64,000 nucleotides of DNA from an uncultured Bacilli bacterium (GCA_947623925.1 CANQID010000003.1:1-64000); one strand, 5' to 3'; shown: positions 31,656 through 42,664, counted from the stretch's first letter. The notes: generated by a model not told the origin, from the letters alone. A program made the numbers and translations.

Positions 31656-32936
31656 CTAATTTTTATTAACATAATCTAATATTTCTTTTCTTAAAGAAAT
31701 TATCGAATAAACATTTATAATTATTAAAATCGCTACTATAATATCTACAAATGACCATAAAAAATACGAGGATATTATACATCCTAAAAATATAATTATA
31801 ACTGTCAATAATTTCAGTATAGTTATTTTTTTTCTATTGATATTACCAAAATATTTTAAACATGACTCACCATAATAATATGCAGTTATAATAGTTGAGA
31901 ATGAAAACAATATAACTGAAATAGTAAGTATAATATTTCCAAAATTTCCAAAATGATAGATAAATGCATGTTGTGTTATTTCAATACCATTCATATCCAT
32001 ATAATTTACATTTGTATAATCACTAGTTAAAACTATTATAGCAGTTGATAGACATATTAAAAAAGTTGTTATATATATACCAAGCATTTGAATATATCCT
32101 TGACTTTTTAAATCAGAAGAATAACTAGTTGAGGAAACTATACTCCCTGTCCCTATTCCTGATTCATTTGAAAATATACCTCTTTGAATTCCTATTAAAA
32201 ATCCTGATAAAAAACCATTAAAAAAAGATTTAAAATTAAATGCTTCATTTATAATAGCAATGATAATTCCTGGTATTAATTTTATATTAGAAATTAATAC
32301 AATTAACGCAATAAATATATAAATAATTGTCATTATAGGAACAATTACAGTAGAAATTTTCGTTATTTTTTTTAATCCACCATATATTATTACAAATGTA
32401 ATCAAAGCTAAAAATATAGCTATAACATACACATTTAAATTAGCATTTAGAAGGCTTTTTGTTATTGTATTAGATTGTATTCCACAAAAAAAACCAATAT
32501 AACCTACTATTATTAGAATAGAATATAAAGCTCCTAATTTTTGATTATTTAAACCTTTCTTTATATAATAAGATGGTCCTCCTTTATATTGATATCCTTC
32601 ATCCTGTTCTTTGTATATTCCGCCTAATATAGTTTCACAAAATGTATTTGTTGCGCATAAAAATACAGTTACTATTAACCAAAATATTGAACCTATTCCA
32701 CCAGTATATATTGCAAGAGAAACACCAGCAATACTTCCAACACCTATTCTTCCACCTAAACTTATCATAAGTGCCTGAAAATTAGATATTCCTTTTGCAT
32801 TTTTACTAGCCTTTATTGACTTAAACATATTTTTAAAATTAAATTGTACTGCTTTTAATTTAATAGTAAAATATATGCTTGATACTAAAATTAATAAAGT
32901 GGCTAAAAACCATAATATTTTTATTATTATATCCAT
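31656..32936 (-). CDS. AGCS-family sodium:alanine/glycine symporter
   Basis: FQALMISLGGRIGVGSIAGVSLAIYTGGIGSIFW; IQRGIFSNESGIGTGSI. Confidence 0.9.
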   Translation of the reverse strand: MDIIIKILWFLATLLILVSSIYFTIKLKAVQFNFKNMFKSIKASKNAKGISNFQALMISLGGRIGVGSIAGVSLAIYTGGIGSIFWLIVTVFLCATNTFCETILGGIYKEQDEGYQYKGGPSYYIKKGLNNQKLGALYSILIIVGYIGFFCGIQSNTITKSLLNANLNVYVIAIFLALITFVIIYGGLKKITKISTVIVPIMTIIYIFIALIVLISNIKLIPGIIIAIINEAFNFKSFFNGFLSGFLIGIQRGIFSNESGIGTGSIVSSTSYSSDLKSQGYIQMLGIYITTFLICLSTAIIVLTSDYTNVNYMDMNGIEITQHAFIYHFGNFGNIILTISVILFSFSTIITAYYYGESCLKYFGNINRKKITILKLLTVIIIFLGCIISSYFLWSFVDIIVAILIIINVYSIISLRKEILDYVNKN

Positions 32937-32987
32937 AGTATCACCAAAAAAATTATAAAACTTTTATTTGTCTTATAATGTCTTTTT

Positions 32988-33812
32988 TTATAAATTATTT
33001 GATATTTCGATAAATATTTCTAGCGATAATTGTTCTGCCCTTGCATTTAAATCAAATCCATATTTTTTAAGTATATTTTCTATTGTTTTTAAATTATAAT
33101 CTTTTAAATTATTTTTTATTGTTTTTCTTTTTTGTTTAAAACTATCTCTAATTAATTTAAAAAATAATTGTTCATCTTTTAATTTTATTAAATTTTCTTT
33201 TCTTTTAAATTCTACTACTATACTATCAACATTTGGTTTAGGCATAAATACATTTTTACTAACATCCATTATTTTTTTTATATCATAATAATATTTTAAA
33301 TAAACAGAAAGTGAACTATAGTTTTTACTACCGGGTTCCGCTTTAAATCTATCTCCTACTTCTTTTTGTACCATTACTACTATTTTATCAACAAATAAAT
33401 TATCTTCTATTAATTTAATTATTATAGGTGTTGTTATATAATATGGTAAATTAGACACAACATATAATTTATTATATTTGTATTTTTTTATATCTTCTTT
33501 AACATTACAAGTTAAAAAATCTTTATATATTATTTCTAAATTATCTGATCTAACATTATTTTCTAATATTGGTTTTAGTTTCTCATCTATTTCATAACAT
33601 AAAACATTCTTTGCTTTTTTCACTAATTTATTTGTTAATGAACCTGCTCCTGGTCCTATTTCTATTACTAATGTATCTTTATCTATTTGCGATTTTTCTA
33701 TTATTGAATTAATTATGTTTTCGTCGATTATAAAATTTTGACCAAATTTTTTTTTAAAATTGAAATCATTTAATTCTAAATTTTCAGTCATTTTTTTTGG
33801 AGAATATTCCAT
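32988..33812 (-). CDS. rsmA: 16S rRNA dimethyladenosine transferase
   Basis: KKFGQNFIIDENI, VIEIGPGAGSLT, VVSNLPYYITTPII. Confidence 0.95.
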   Translation of the reverse strand: MEYSPKKMTENLELNDFNFKKKFGQNFIIDENIINSIIEKSQIDKDTLVIEIGPGAGSLTNKLVKKAKNVLCYEIDEKLKPILENNVRSDNLEIIYKDFLTCNVKEDIKKYKYNKLYVVSNLPYYITTPIIIKLIEDNLFVDKIVVMVQKEVGDRFKAEPGSKNYSSLSVYLKYYYDIKKIMDVSKNVFMPKPNVDSIVVEFKRKENLIKLKDEQLFFKLIRDSFKQKRKTIKNNLKDYNLKTIENILKKYGFDLNARAEQLSLEIFIEISNNL

Positions 33813-33871
33813 TTATACCACCATTATCAATTATAAATTATTTACAACAAATTCACAATAATAAATTTAAC

Positions 33872-33896
33872 AAAAAAAGGGGATTTTACCATCCCC
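33872..33896 (-). terminator. Intrinsic terminator, loop contains upstream stop codon
   Basis: Minus strand GGGGAT-GGTAAA-ATCCCC then TTTTTTT. Confidence 0.8.
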
Positions 33897-34581
33897 ATCT
33901 TTTTACTTCAAATTTTACTGTATCACTTCTATCTGTTATTTTATATATTTCAGGATCATTTTCCGTTTTAAAAGCAACATCTACAACTACTTTTCCTTCA
34001 TTTCTCCATTTACTTCTAAGTGAAGAACCAGTATCCAATACTATTGCATTTATTTTTTCACCATTTTTTGATGTTATATCTAAAACTGTACCACATTCAA
34101 ATAGTGAATTATCTGCTGCTACTATACGCAAATTACCATATTCAGCATCATCATAATATTCACCTTTTTTAGAAATATTATATGAACCATTTTTAGTTTT
34201 ACAACTTACGGTACCAGAACATCCAGGACAATCCGCACCATATCCAGTTATACTACCAACATAACTCCCTTTAGGTGCTGTCCCTACCTCAATTACTTCT
34301 GTAACTGGCTCTCTAAACTTAACTTCTTTGCCATCTATGTTGTATACTATTCCAACTTCACCTTCAGTAATTACATTTTCAGTACCAGATGATATTTTAT
34401 CATTATATATTTTTTTAGTATCATAATTAATAGCAACCGCTGTAGTACTAATATTTAAATTTTCAATATTATTTGCAACTGTAACTTTATCAATAGAATC
34501 ATTATTAACAAATAATGAACTTATAGTAACAAATAGAATCCCTATCCATTCTTTTACTAATTCTAAAAGGCATAAACTCAT
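33886..34581 (-). CDS. 3D-domain (YabE/RpfB-like) cell-wall protein
   Basis: SITGYGADCPGCSG, GNLRIVAADNSLFECGTVLDI, VLDTGS (3D Asp motifs), downstream of tatD as in Bacillus yabE. Confidence 0.8.
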   Translation of the reverse strand: MSLCLLELVKEWIGILFVTISSLFVNNDSIDKVTVANNIENLNISTTAVAINYDTKKIYNDKISSGTENVITEGEVGIVYNIDGKEVKFREPVTEVIEVGTAPKGSYVGSITGYGADCPGCSGTVSCKTKNGSYNISKKGEYYDDAEYGNLRIVAADNSLFECGTVLDITSKNGEKINAIVLDTGSSLRSKWRNEGKVVVDVAFKTENDPEIYKITDRSDTVKFEVKRWGW

Positions 34582-34626
34582 TTGTTCACCTCGCGTATGA
34601 TTAATTTATCCCCCAATACAAGAATA

Positions 34627-35394
34627 TCACAATATAACATCCAAGTCAAATTGATGAAAAGCATTCAGAGTTGTTTGTTTTAAAACATCTTCTACGGTTA
34701 TTTGTTTAATTTCAGCTATTTTTTTTGCCACATAAATAATATTATATGGCTCATTTTTTTTACCTCTTAAAGGCTCTGGAGTCAAATATGGACTATCAGT
34801 TTCTAAAAGTAGATAATTAAGACTTATATCTTTTACTACATTTTTAAGTTTTTCTGAATTCTTAAAAGTTAAAACTCCTCCTATTCCTAACATACAATTG
34901 ATTTTAATAAATTTCTTTGCCATCTCCAAACTAGAACTATAACAATGAATGACTTTTTTTACATCTTTGTATTCTTTTAATATTTCATAAGTATCATTTA
35001 TAGCATCTCTACTATGAATAACTACTGTCTTATTATACTTTTTGGCTAAATCAAGCTGATTTTTAAATAATTTAATTTGTTTTTGTTTATCATAACCTTC
35101 ATAATGATAGTCAAGGCCTATTTCTCCTATGCCAATCACATATTTATTGCACAAATTTTTTTCTAAATGAAATAACATCTCATTTATCTTTTCATCATCC
35201 ATACTTGCAAATTCAGGATGAATACCTATAGTACAGTAAACATTATTGTACTCTGTACACAAAGATAAAATTTCTTTGTTACTATTGATGTCTGTCCCAC
35301 TTGCTATCATCATATTCATATTCATTTTTTTTATTACTTCTTCTAAATTTTCATAGTCATCTTTTGATAAATGACAATGTGTATCTATCATCAT
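34627..35394 (-). CDS. tatD: TatD-family metal-dependent DNase
   Basis: MIDTHCHLSKDDY, GEIGLDYHYEGYDKQKQ, LLLETDSPYLTPEPLRGKKNEP. Confidence 0.93.
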   Translation of the reverse strand: MMIDTHCHLSKDDYENLEEVIKKMNMNMMIASGTDINSNKEILSLCTEYNNVYCTIGIHPEFASMDDEKINEMLFHLEKNLCNKYVIGIGEIGLDYHYEGYDKQKQIKLFKNQLDLAKKYNKTVVIHSRDAINDTYEILKEYKDVKKVIHCYSSSLEMAKKFIKINCMLGIGGVLTFKNSEKLKNVVKDISLNYLLLETDSPYLTPEPLRGKKNEPYNIIYVAKKIAEIKQITVEDVLKQTTLNAFHQFDLDVIL

Positions 35395-35437
35395 AATATC
35401 ACCAAAAAAAAATTATATCACTTTGTAATATAATTTT

Positions 35438-35599
35438 CTATTTTTTTCTTATAAATTGATATCTTATTACAAAACAAAATATCACGAAAAGATACCATGC
35501 ATCAACATAGTTAAAATCTATAATTACATTTCTTATTAATAAAAACAATAAAATTACAGATATTGGTACAACATACTTCTTGTATTCGTATTGTTCCAA
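35438..35599 (-). CDS. Possible small membrane protein (TTG start)
   Basis: Minus strand open frame TTG..TAG encodes MEQYEYKKYVVPISVILLFLLIRNVIIDFNYVDAWYLFVIFCFVIRYQFIRKK (53 aa, two hydrophobic stretches) with GAGAGG upstream; not in ORF track. Confidence 0.4.
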   Translation of the reverse strand: MEQYEYKKYVVPISVILLFLLIRNVIIDFNYVDAWYLFVIFCFVIRYQFIRKK

Positions 35600-35779
35600 T
35601 TTTGACAGCCCTCTCTATAAACAAAACATTGTAAATATATCATATATGAAAAATTTAAACAATAATGAAATAAAACTTTTATACGACATTTTACAACATT
35701 TTACATAACTATTGTCAAAATTAGACAAGGTTTGACAAAAAACAATTAATTCAATTATTAAAAATTTCCAAAAATTAAA

Positions 35780-36316
35780 TCAAAAATTACTAATTTTTAA
35801 TTTCAATATTTTTTCAATAATCTTACCTATATTCATTATATTGTCAAGATTATCAAAATTCATAAAGCCTAGTATTCCATACACATCACCAGAATTTATA
35901 ATTGGAATAAGCAAATAATTACAAGTTAGTGGTGAAATATTACTATCATCTGTAATATATAAAGTTGTTTGCTGATTTTCCTTAACTATAGTTCTATTTT
36001 TTAAGCACTTTATTAAATATTCACTTATATTCTTACCAATATATTTTTCTTTATTAACTCCTACATATAAATAAACCATGCTACTATCTGTAATAAATAT
36101 ATCACAACCATATAATTTATTTACAATCTTTAATATTTCGGTAAAATAATTTATTGAATCTGAAAAAGTTGAGATTTTTTTAAGAATTATATTATCATTT
36201 TGAACTTCTATTTCTAACATATCATTTTCCATAATTCTAAGGGAATTTCTCATTTCTTTAGGTATTACAATTCTACCTAAACTATCTATTCTTCTTACTA
36301 TCCCTGTTGTTTTCAT
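35780..36316 (-). CDS. spoVT: AbrB-type transition/sporulation regulator, SpoVT-like
   Basis: MKTTGIVRRIDSLGRIVIPKEMRNSLRI swapped-hairpin AbrB domain plus C-terminal GAF-like domain; downstream of mfd as in Bacillus. Confidence 0.85.
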   Translation of the reverse strand: MKTTGIVRRIDSLGRIVIPKEMRNSLRIMENDMLEIEVQNDNIILKKISTFSDSINYFTEILKIVNKLYGCDIFITDSSMVYLYVGVNKEKYIGKNISEYLIKCLKNRTIVKENQQTTLYITDDSNISPLTCNYLLIPIINSGDVYGILGFMNFDNLDNIMNIGKIIEKILKLKISNF

Positions 36317-36356
36317 AAACACATCACCGTTTTTAGTTTGGTATTTATGTCTTTTT

Positions 36357-39300
36357 TTATTCCATATTTTTAGACTTTATACAATTATTTATTAAATCAC
36401 AAAGTTCTATTAAATAATATATATAATGTTTATCCAATTTAATAATGTCTAATATTATACTTAATGATCTATTTTTCATGCTAAACCTAAACATTCTACT
36501 TATACAATTAGCACCCATAAACAATTTTTCACCATCAATATTTAAAGTAAGTTGAGGTGGTAAAATAAGTTCTACAAAATTTTTAGTTTGATTAATTTTG
36601 TTTATTCCTAAATTTCTAGCTTTTTTCTCAAATAATTCTTCATTCATATATATTTCTAATTCATCTGTTATTTTTCCAAATCTATCTTCTATTTGAGATT
36701 TTATTTTATCTAGTTTTTCATTAGAATCTATACTATTTATCATTTTATGTATTTCTATTTTAAGTGGGACATCAGATACATATTTATCGTCTATACTTGT
36801 AGTTACATCTAAAAGTGGAATTTCATTTGCACTGGATTCTTTATTTTCAACTAATTCTCCTTTTTGTTTTTGTATTTCTTCATTAAGCATGTTTATAAAC
36901 ATTTCAACACCAACAGTATCTACAAATCCAGCTTGTTCACTACCTAATATATCACCAGCACCTCTTATTGATAAATCTCTAACTGCAATTGAAAAGCCAC
37001 TTCCTAATTCTGTAAACTCTTTAATAACTTTTAATCTTTTTATTGCAATTTCAGATAATATTTTATGTTTATCATACATTAAGTAACAATAAGCAATTTT
37101 ATTACTTCGTCCCACTCTACCTCTTATTTGATAAAGTTGTGATAATCCAAATTTGTCAGAATCCATTATTATTAGTGTATTTGCATTTTGTATATCTATA
37201 CCTGTTTCTATTATAGTAGTACATAATAATATATCAAATTCTTTATTTATAAAAGAAAACATTATATTTTCCAATTCCGTTTTACTCATTTTTCCATGAG
37301 CACAAACTATTTTTGCTTCTGGAACAAGTCTACTTATTTCCATTTTTTTTCTATCCATGGAAGAAATACTATTATATAATATAAAAACTTGTCCATTCCT
37401 TGATAATTCTTTATGTATTGCATCTTTTATTATTTGATTATTTTCTGCAATTACATATGTTTGTACAGGATATCTATCAATTGGTGGGGTTTCTAACAAT
37501 GACAAACTCCTTATTCCTGACATTGACATTTGCAAAGTTCTCGGTATTGGAGTTGCAGAAAGAGTTAAAACATCAATATTATTTTTAAATTGTTTAATTT
37601 TTTCTTTATGTCTTACACCAAATCTTTGTTCTTCATCAACAATCAGTAAACCTAATTTTTTAAAATTAATATCATCACTTAATATTCTATGTGTACCAAT
37701 CAATAAATCTATTTTACCTTCTTTTAAGTCCTTAATTATAGTTTTTGCTTCTTTTGTTGTCGTAAATCTATTTAATAATTTAATATTCACAGCAAATGAA
37801 GAAAATCTATTCAAAGCATTTTGAAAATGTTGATTTGATAATATAGTTGTTGGGCATAGCATAGCTACTTGATATCCAGAAATTATTGCTTTAAAAGCGG
37901 CTCTAAAAGCAACTTCTGTTTTACCATAACCAACGTCACCACATAATAATCTATCCATTGGTTTTATACTTTCCATATCTTTTTTTATTTCTTCAGTGAC
38001 TCTCAATTGATCTTTAGTTTCATCATATGTAAATTGTTTTTCAAATTGTATTTGTTCATCACTATCAGAATCAAACTTAATTCCAACTGAAGATTCCCTT
38101 TGAGCATATAATTTTAACAAATCTGAAGCTATCGATTTAATTTTTTCTTGTACTTTCATCTTTGTTTTTTGCCATTCAGAAGTACCCAGTTTATTTATTT
38201 TAGGAACAATACCTTCATTAGATGAGTATTTACTTATCAACTCAATTTTCTCAACAGGTATATACAATTTATCTCCATCTTTATATTCAAGTTCTAAATA
38301 ATCTTTTTTAAACCCGTTTTTACTTAAAGTTTTTATACCTATATATCTTCCTATTCCATGCGAATAATGAACTATATAATCTCCAACATTTAACTTATTT
38401 ATATCTCTTATTTTTGTTCCTAATTTAAAACTAGTCTTATACTTAAATTGATCTGGTTTCCTATTATATATTTCACTTTCTGAAATAACTATATAATTTT
38501 CATAACCAAATCCGGACTTAATGGATTTTATTATTATGTTTATTTTATTATCAATTATGTCATTTTCATTAGTGAAAACTATATTTTTACTATCAAATTC
38601 ACGAATAAATTTTTCTACTTTATATCTATCTGATAAACAAATTATAACAGTTTTATTTTTAGTTATATATTGATTTAGACGATTATATATATCATTTAAA
38701 GTTCCACTAAAATTTTCAATATCATTACTTAAGTATTTTTCAACAGCATTACCTGTGTCATTGTCAAATGAAATAAAATCTTTAAATGATTTTACATTTA
38801 TATCATAAAAATCATTCATATATTTAAAATCTTGTTCAATATTTTGTTCTACGTTATAATCATATATTTCTTCAATTAAAGATTTATAACTTTCTTTAAT
38901 ACCTTCATAATCATTAAAAAAAACAAATGGTTCATCCATAAATTTATATAAACTAATAGGATTAATATAATTTTTCAAATACTTTTGAGAAAAATTATCT
39001 ATAACATTTGATTTTTTATCTACTAAAAATTCAGTATTTGGATAAATTACTTTTTCACTTAATTTTTTTACAGTAAGCTGACTATCCACATTAAATTCTT
39101 TAATTGTTTCTATTTCATCACCAAAAAACTCTATTCTTATTGGATTTTTCGATGATACAGGAAATACATCAAGAACATATCCTCTGGAAGCAAAAGTTCC
39201 TGTTTTATCTACTATAACTTCATGTGAATAACCAATATTACTTAATTTTGTAATTAAATCATCCTTATTGTACTCCATATTAATTTTTAAATTAATTATA

Positions 39301-39665
39301 TTTGATTCATATATATTTTTTGATGGCAAATATCTTAAATATCCCATTAAGTTTGTAACAACTATTTTTTTACAATCTAATAAGTCATTTAATGTTTCCA
39401 ATCTTGTATCTTTTAGTTCTGGAGAAATAGCTAATGCCTCACTTGTTAAAAAATCATCCATCGGAAAAAGTAATACATCTTCTGTATAAGATAATAATTG
39501 TTGATAAAATTTATTAGCTTCAAATAATGTACTTGTTACAATAAGTACTTTACCCTTTGTTTTATTATAATAATTAAATACATAAATTGCTTTTAAACTA
39601 TCATTTAATCCAGTAATTTGTGAATTTTTATCACTAATTTTAAATATATTATCAAATATAGACAT
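36357..39665 (-). CDS. mfd: Transcription-repair coupling factor
   Basis: LNVGDYIVHYSHGIGRYIGI (CarD/RID), MDRLLCGDVGYGKTEVAFRAAFKA, VDEEQRFGVRHKEKIK, QIRGRVGRSNK. Confidence 0.97.
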   Translation of the reverse strand: MSIFDNIFKISDKNSQITGLNDSLKAIYVFNYYNKTKGKVLIVTSTLFEANKFYQQLLSYTEDVLLFPMDDFLTSEALAISPELKDTRLETLNDLLDCKKIVVTNLMGYLRYLPSKNIYESNIINLKINMEYNKDDLITKLSNIGYSHEVIVDKTGTFASRGYVLDVFPVSSKNPIRIEFFGDEIETIKEFNVDSQLTVKKLSEKVIYPNTEFLVDKKSNVIDNFSQKYLKNYINPISLYKFMDEPFVFFNDYEGIKESYKSLIEEIYDYNVEQNIEQDFKYMNDFYDINVKSFKDFISFDNDTGNAVEKYLSNDIENFSGTLNDIYNRLNQYITKNKTVIICLSDRYKVEKFIREFDSKNIVFTNENDIIDNKINIIIKSIKSGFGYENYIVISESEIYNRKPDQFKYKTSFKLGTKIRDINKLNVGDYIVHYSHGIGRYIGIKTLSKNGFKKDYLELEYKDGDKLYIPVEKIELISKYSSNEGIVPKINKLGTSEWQKTKMKVQEKIKSIASDLLKLYAQRESSVGIKFDSDSDEQIQFEKQFTYDETKDQLRVTEEIKKDMESIKPMDRLLCGDVGYGKTEVAFRAAFKAIISGYQVAMLCPTTILSNQHFQNALNRFSSFAVNIKLLNRFTTTKEAKTIIKDLKEGKIDLLIGTHRILSDDINFKKLGLLIVDEEQRFGVRHKEKIKQFKNNIDVLTLSATPIPRTLQMSMSGIRSLSLLETPPIDRYPVQTYVIAENNQIIKDAIHKELSRNGQVFILYNSISSMDRKKMEISRLVPEAKIVCAHGKMSKTELENIMFSFINKEFDILLCTTIIETGIDIQNANTLIIMDSDKFGLSQLYQIRGRVGRSNKIAYCYLMYDKHKILSEIAIKRLKVIKEFTELGSGFSIAVRDLSIRGAGDILGSEQAGFVDTVGVEMFINMLNEEIQKQKGELVENKESSANEIPLLDVTTSIDDKYVSDVPLKIEIHKMINSIDSNEKLDKIKSQIEDRFGKITDELEIYMNEELFEKKARNLGINKINQTKNFVELILPPQLTLNIDGEKLFMGANCISRMFRFSMKNRSLSIILDIIKLDKHYIYYLIELCDLINNCIKSKNME

Positions 39666-39716
39666 ATTACTCCTCCTATCAACATTAAAAGTGATACTTT
39701 ATTTAAGTACCACACA

Positions 39717-40271
39717 TCAATTATATTTATTCATAAGATTATTGAAATTCATTTTAAAATAATCGTCTAGTATGTATACTGATTTCTCAATAACTTCATT
39801 TATTTTTTCTTTTTCAGATGAACTTAATTTTCCTAAAACATAATCTTTAGTATCTATCATTTTATTATTAGATATTCCTATACGAAGTCTTTTATAATTT
39901 TGGGTTGCTAAATTAAATTCTATATTTTTTAAACCATTATGTCCTCCACTACTACCCTTATATCTTAATTTATAACTTCCACACTCTATATCAAGATCAT
40001 CATGTATAACAAATATATCATCTATATCTATTTTAAAATAACTCATAAATTTTTGAATAACTTCACCTGAAAGATTAATATATTTTTGAGGTTTTAAAAA
40101 AATAACATTTTCATCATTAATAATAGTTTTAGTATATACTCCATCATATTTATTATAAGAAAATTTTAAATTTTTAGTTTTAATATAATTGTCTAAAACC
40201 ATAAATCCTATATTATGTCTTGTGTTTTCATATTCATTTCCTGGATTACCTAATCCAACAATTAATTTCAT
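39717..40271 (-). CDS. pth: Peptidyl-tRNA hydrolase
   Basis: MKLIVGLGNPGNEYENTRHNIGFMVLD; GSSGGHNGLKNIE. Confidence 0.97.
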   Translation of the reverse strand: MKLIVGLGNPGNEYENTRHNIGFMVLDNYIKTKNLKFSYNKYDGVYTKTIINDENVIFLKPQKYINLSGEVIQKFMSYFKIDIDDIFVIHDDLDIECGSYKLRYKGSSGGHNGLKNIEFNLATQNYKRLRIGISNNKMIDTKDYVLGKLSSSEKEKINEVIEKSVYILDDYFKMNFNNLMNKYN

Positions 40272-40309
40272 ATAAATAACCACCTTTCACAAATAAAACA
40301 ATTTAGTAA

Positions 40310-41152
40310 TTATTTTTTAATACCATGATATTCATTATAAACTTGATTTTTTGGCAACCCTCTTTTTGCAGCAACTATTTTAATTGCATCTTTAAGATTA
40401 TTACCTAAAGCAACTATGGAATTTACATGTTCAATAATTGTCAAATTGTCATAATTTTCACCTTGTTTATTACCATCAATTACTATAACAAGTTCACCTT
40501 TTATGTCCGTCACTTGTTCAATTACTTCTTCTAATGTACCTCTATAAATTTCTTCAAATTTTTTACTTATTTCCCGGGAAATGCTTATGTTTCTGTTTCC
40601 AAAAACTTCTTTTATATCATATAAAGTTTTCGTTATTCTATGAGGTGCTTCATAAAAAATAATAGTATAAGGTAATAATTTTAATTTTTCTAATTCTTTT
40701 TTTCTTTTACCTTCTTTATTATTCAAAAAACCATAAAAAAGAAAAGGCATTGGGTCAAGTCCTGATGTTATGAGTGCTGGAATTAAGGCAGTTGGACCTG
40801 GTAACCCTACAACATTATATCCTAAATTAATTGCATGTTTTGCAAGTACAAAACCAGGGTCACTTATAATAGGTGTTCCCCTGTCACTTACTAAAGCAAC
40901 GTTATATCCATCTTTTAAATACTTTTCTAATTTTATTTTGTTTTCTTCTTCATTATAATTATGATTAGATATCAATTTTTTGGATATTTGAAAATGTTTA
41001 AGTAATAATGATGTTACTCTAGTATCTTCCGAAAAAATTACTTCTACTGATTTTAAAATATTCAATGACCTAATTGTAATATCTTCCATATTACCTATTG
41101 GAGTTGGCACTAAATATAAAGTAGGAGTATTATTATAACTTTTTTGTGACAT
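40310..41152 (-). CDS. rsmI: 16S rRNA 2'-O-ribose C1402 methyltransferase
   Basis: LYLVPTPIGNMEDITIRSLNILKSVEVIFSEDTR; VSDRGTPIISDPGF. Confidence 0.96.
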   Translation of the reverse strand: MSQKSYNNTPTLYLVPTPIGNMEDITIRSLNILKSVEVIFSEDTRVTSLLLKHFQISKKLISNHNYNEEENKIKLEKYLKDGYNVALVSDRGTPIISDPGFVLAKHAINLGYNVVGLPGPTALIPALITSGLDPMPFLFYGFLNNKEGKRKKELEKLKLLPYTIIFYEAPHRITKTLYDIKEVFGNRNISISREISKKFEEIYRGTLEEVIEQVTDIKGELVIVIDGNKQGENYDNLTIIEHVNSIVALGNNLKDAIKIVAAKRGLPKNQVYNEYHGIKK

Positions 41153-41163
41153 AAAATCACTCC

Positions 41164-41883
41164 TTAATTAAAAAAGGTTTTAACCTGATCTGTATATTCC
41201 CCATTTTCTTCATGTGTATAAATAGGTGGTAATATTTTTAATCCAGGATTTCCATTTTTTTTGCCTTCTATTAAAAGTATATTAGCTTCTAAATTTTTTT
41301 TAGGATAAACAAACTGAATTTTTTTAGGTTCTATATTATTTTTTTTCATTTCTTCTAATATCTCCACTAACCTCTCTGGTCTATGAACAATTGCAATTAC
41401 ACCATTATTTTTTAACAATTTTCTAGATATCTTAAATACTTGTGACAAATTAAGTTTAATTTCATGTCTAGCAATGGTTTTATAAATATCTTTTTTAAAA
41501 TTTGAATCTTCATTAACCTTAAAAAATGGAGGATTACATGTTATTACATCAAATATTTCTCTATCAAATTTTTTTGCATATTCATTTATATCTTCATTTA
41601 ATATTTTTATTCTATCTTCTAAATTATTAATCTTAACAGATTGTATAGCTAAATCAAAAACCTCTTTTTGTATTTCAACACCAATTATATTTGCATTAGT
41701 CTTTGTTGATAATATAAGTGGTATGGGAGCATTCCCACAACCTATATCTAATATGTTTTTTATGTTTTTATTCAATGTAACAAAATTAGGAAGTAATATA
41801 GAATCCAAGGAAAAATTAAACATTTGTGTATTTTGTACAATATTTATATTTTTATCCTTTAATAAATAGTTAATTACATTCAT
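41164..41883 (-). CDS. tRNA1(Val) (adenine(37)-N6)-methyltransferase-like (YabB/TrmN6)
   Basis: ILDIGCGNAPIPLILSTKT, VITCNPPFFK (NPPY-type motif); downstream of ricT. Confidence 0.87.
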   Translation of the reverse strand: MNVINYLLKDKNINIVQNTQMFNFSLDSILLPNFVTLNKNIKNILDIGCGNAPIPLILSTKTNANIIGVEIQKEVFDLAIQSVKINNLEDRIKILNEDINEYAKKFDREIFDVITCNPPFFKVNEDSNFKKDIYKTIARHEIKLNLSQVFKISRKLLKNNGVIAIVHRPERLVEILEEMKKNNIEPKKIQFVYPKKNLEANILLIEGKKNGNPGLKILPPIYTHEENGEYTDQVKTFFN

Positions 41884-42664
41884 TACACAAATCAACCTCT
41901 ACTATACCAACATCTTGGACATCAACTTTATATTTTTGTTTTAATATATCAACATATATTACTTTTCCATCACCTTTTTTCGTTTTAATAGTTTGTCCAA
42001 CAGAAGGTAAATTTTTCTTGCAAATTCTATAATTTTCATCTTCATAAGTAAGGCAACATAAAAGTCTTCCACATAAACCATTTATTTTATTTGGATTTAA
42101 TGCGACATTTTGATTTTTAGCCATATTTACTGATACAGAATCCATATTATTTAAAAATGAACTACAACAAAGTTTTCTACCACATTGGCCACATCCACCT
42201 ATTTCTTTAGCTTTATCCCTAGCACCTATTTGTCTTAATTCAATTCTTGTTTTATATTTGTTTGCTAACTCTTTAGCAAGATTCCTAAAATCTACTCTTG
42301 AATCAGATAAAAACCTAAATAATAGTTTATCCCTATCAAAAGTATACATAGCATCTATTAAATATATATTCATATTAAGTTTCTCTGCTATTTTTCTTGC
42401 CATAGATAAAGCTAAAGAGGCATCTTTTATATTTTTATCATATGTTTTTTTATCCTCTTTATCTGCAATCCTAAGTACAGATTTTAATGGCGATTTTATT
42501 TGACTTTCATTTAATTTTATATGAGTTTTTACAACTGCAGCATATTGAAGTCCATGTTCCGTTTCTACTATAACTTGCATTTTTTCCTTTAAATTCAATT
42601 TATTAGGTAAAAAATAATATACTTGTCCACTTTCTTTAAATGTTACTCCTATTACATCTAACAT
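41870..42664 (-). CDS. ricT: PSP1-domain protein RicT (YaaT)
   Basis: CGQCGRKLCCSSFLNNMDSVSVNMAKNQNVALNPNKINGLCGRLLCCLTYE. Confidence 0.94.
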   Translation of the reverse strand: MLDVIGVTFKESGQVYYFLPNKLNLKEKMQVIVETEHGLQYAAVVKTHIKLNESQIKSPLKSVLRIADKEDKKTYDKNIKDASLALSMARKIAEKLNMNIYLIDAMYTFDRDKLLFRFLSDSRVDFRNLAKELANKYKTRIELRQIGARDKAKEIGGCGQCGRKLCCSSFLNNMDSVSVNMAKNQNVALNPNKINGLCGRLLCCLTYEDENYRICKKNLPSVGQTIKTKKGDGKVIYVDILKQKYKVDVQDVGIVEVDLCNECN

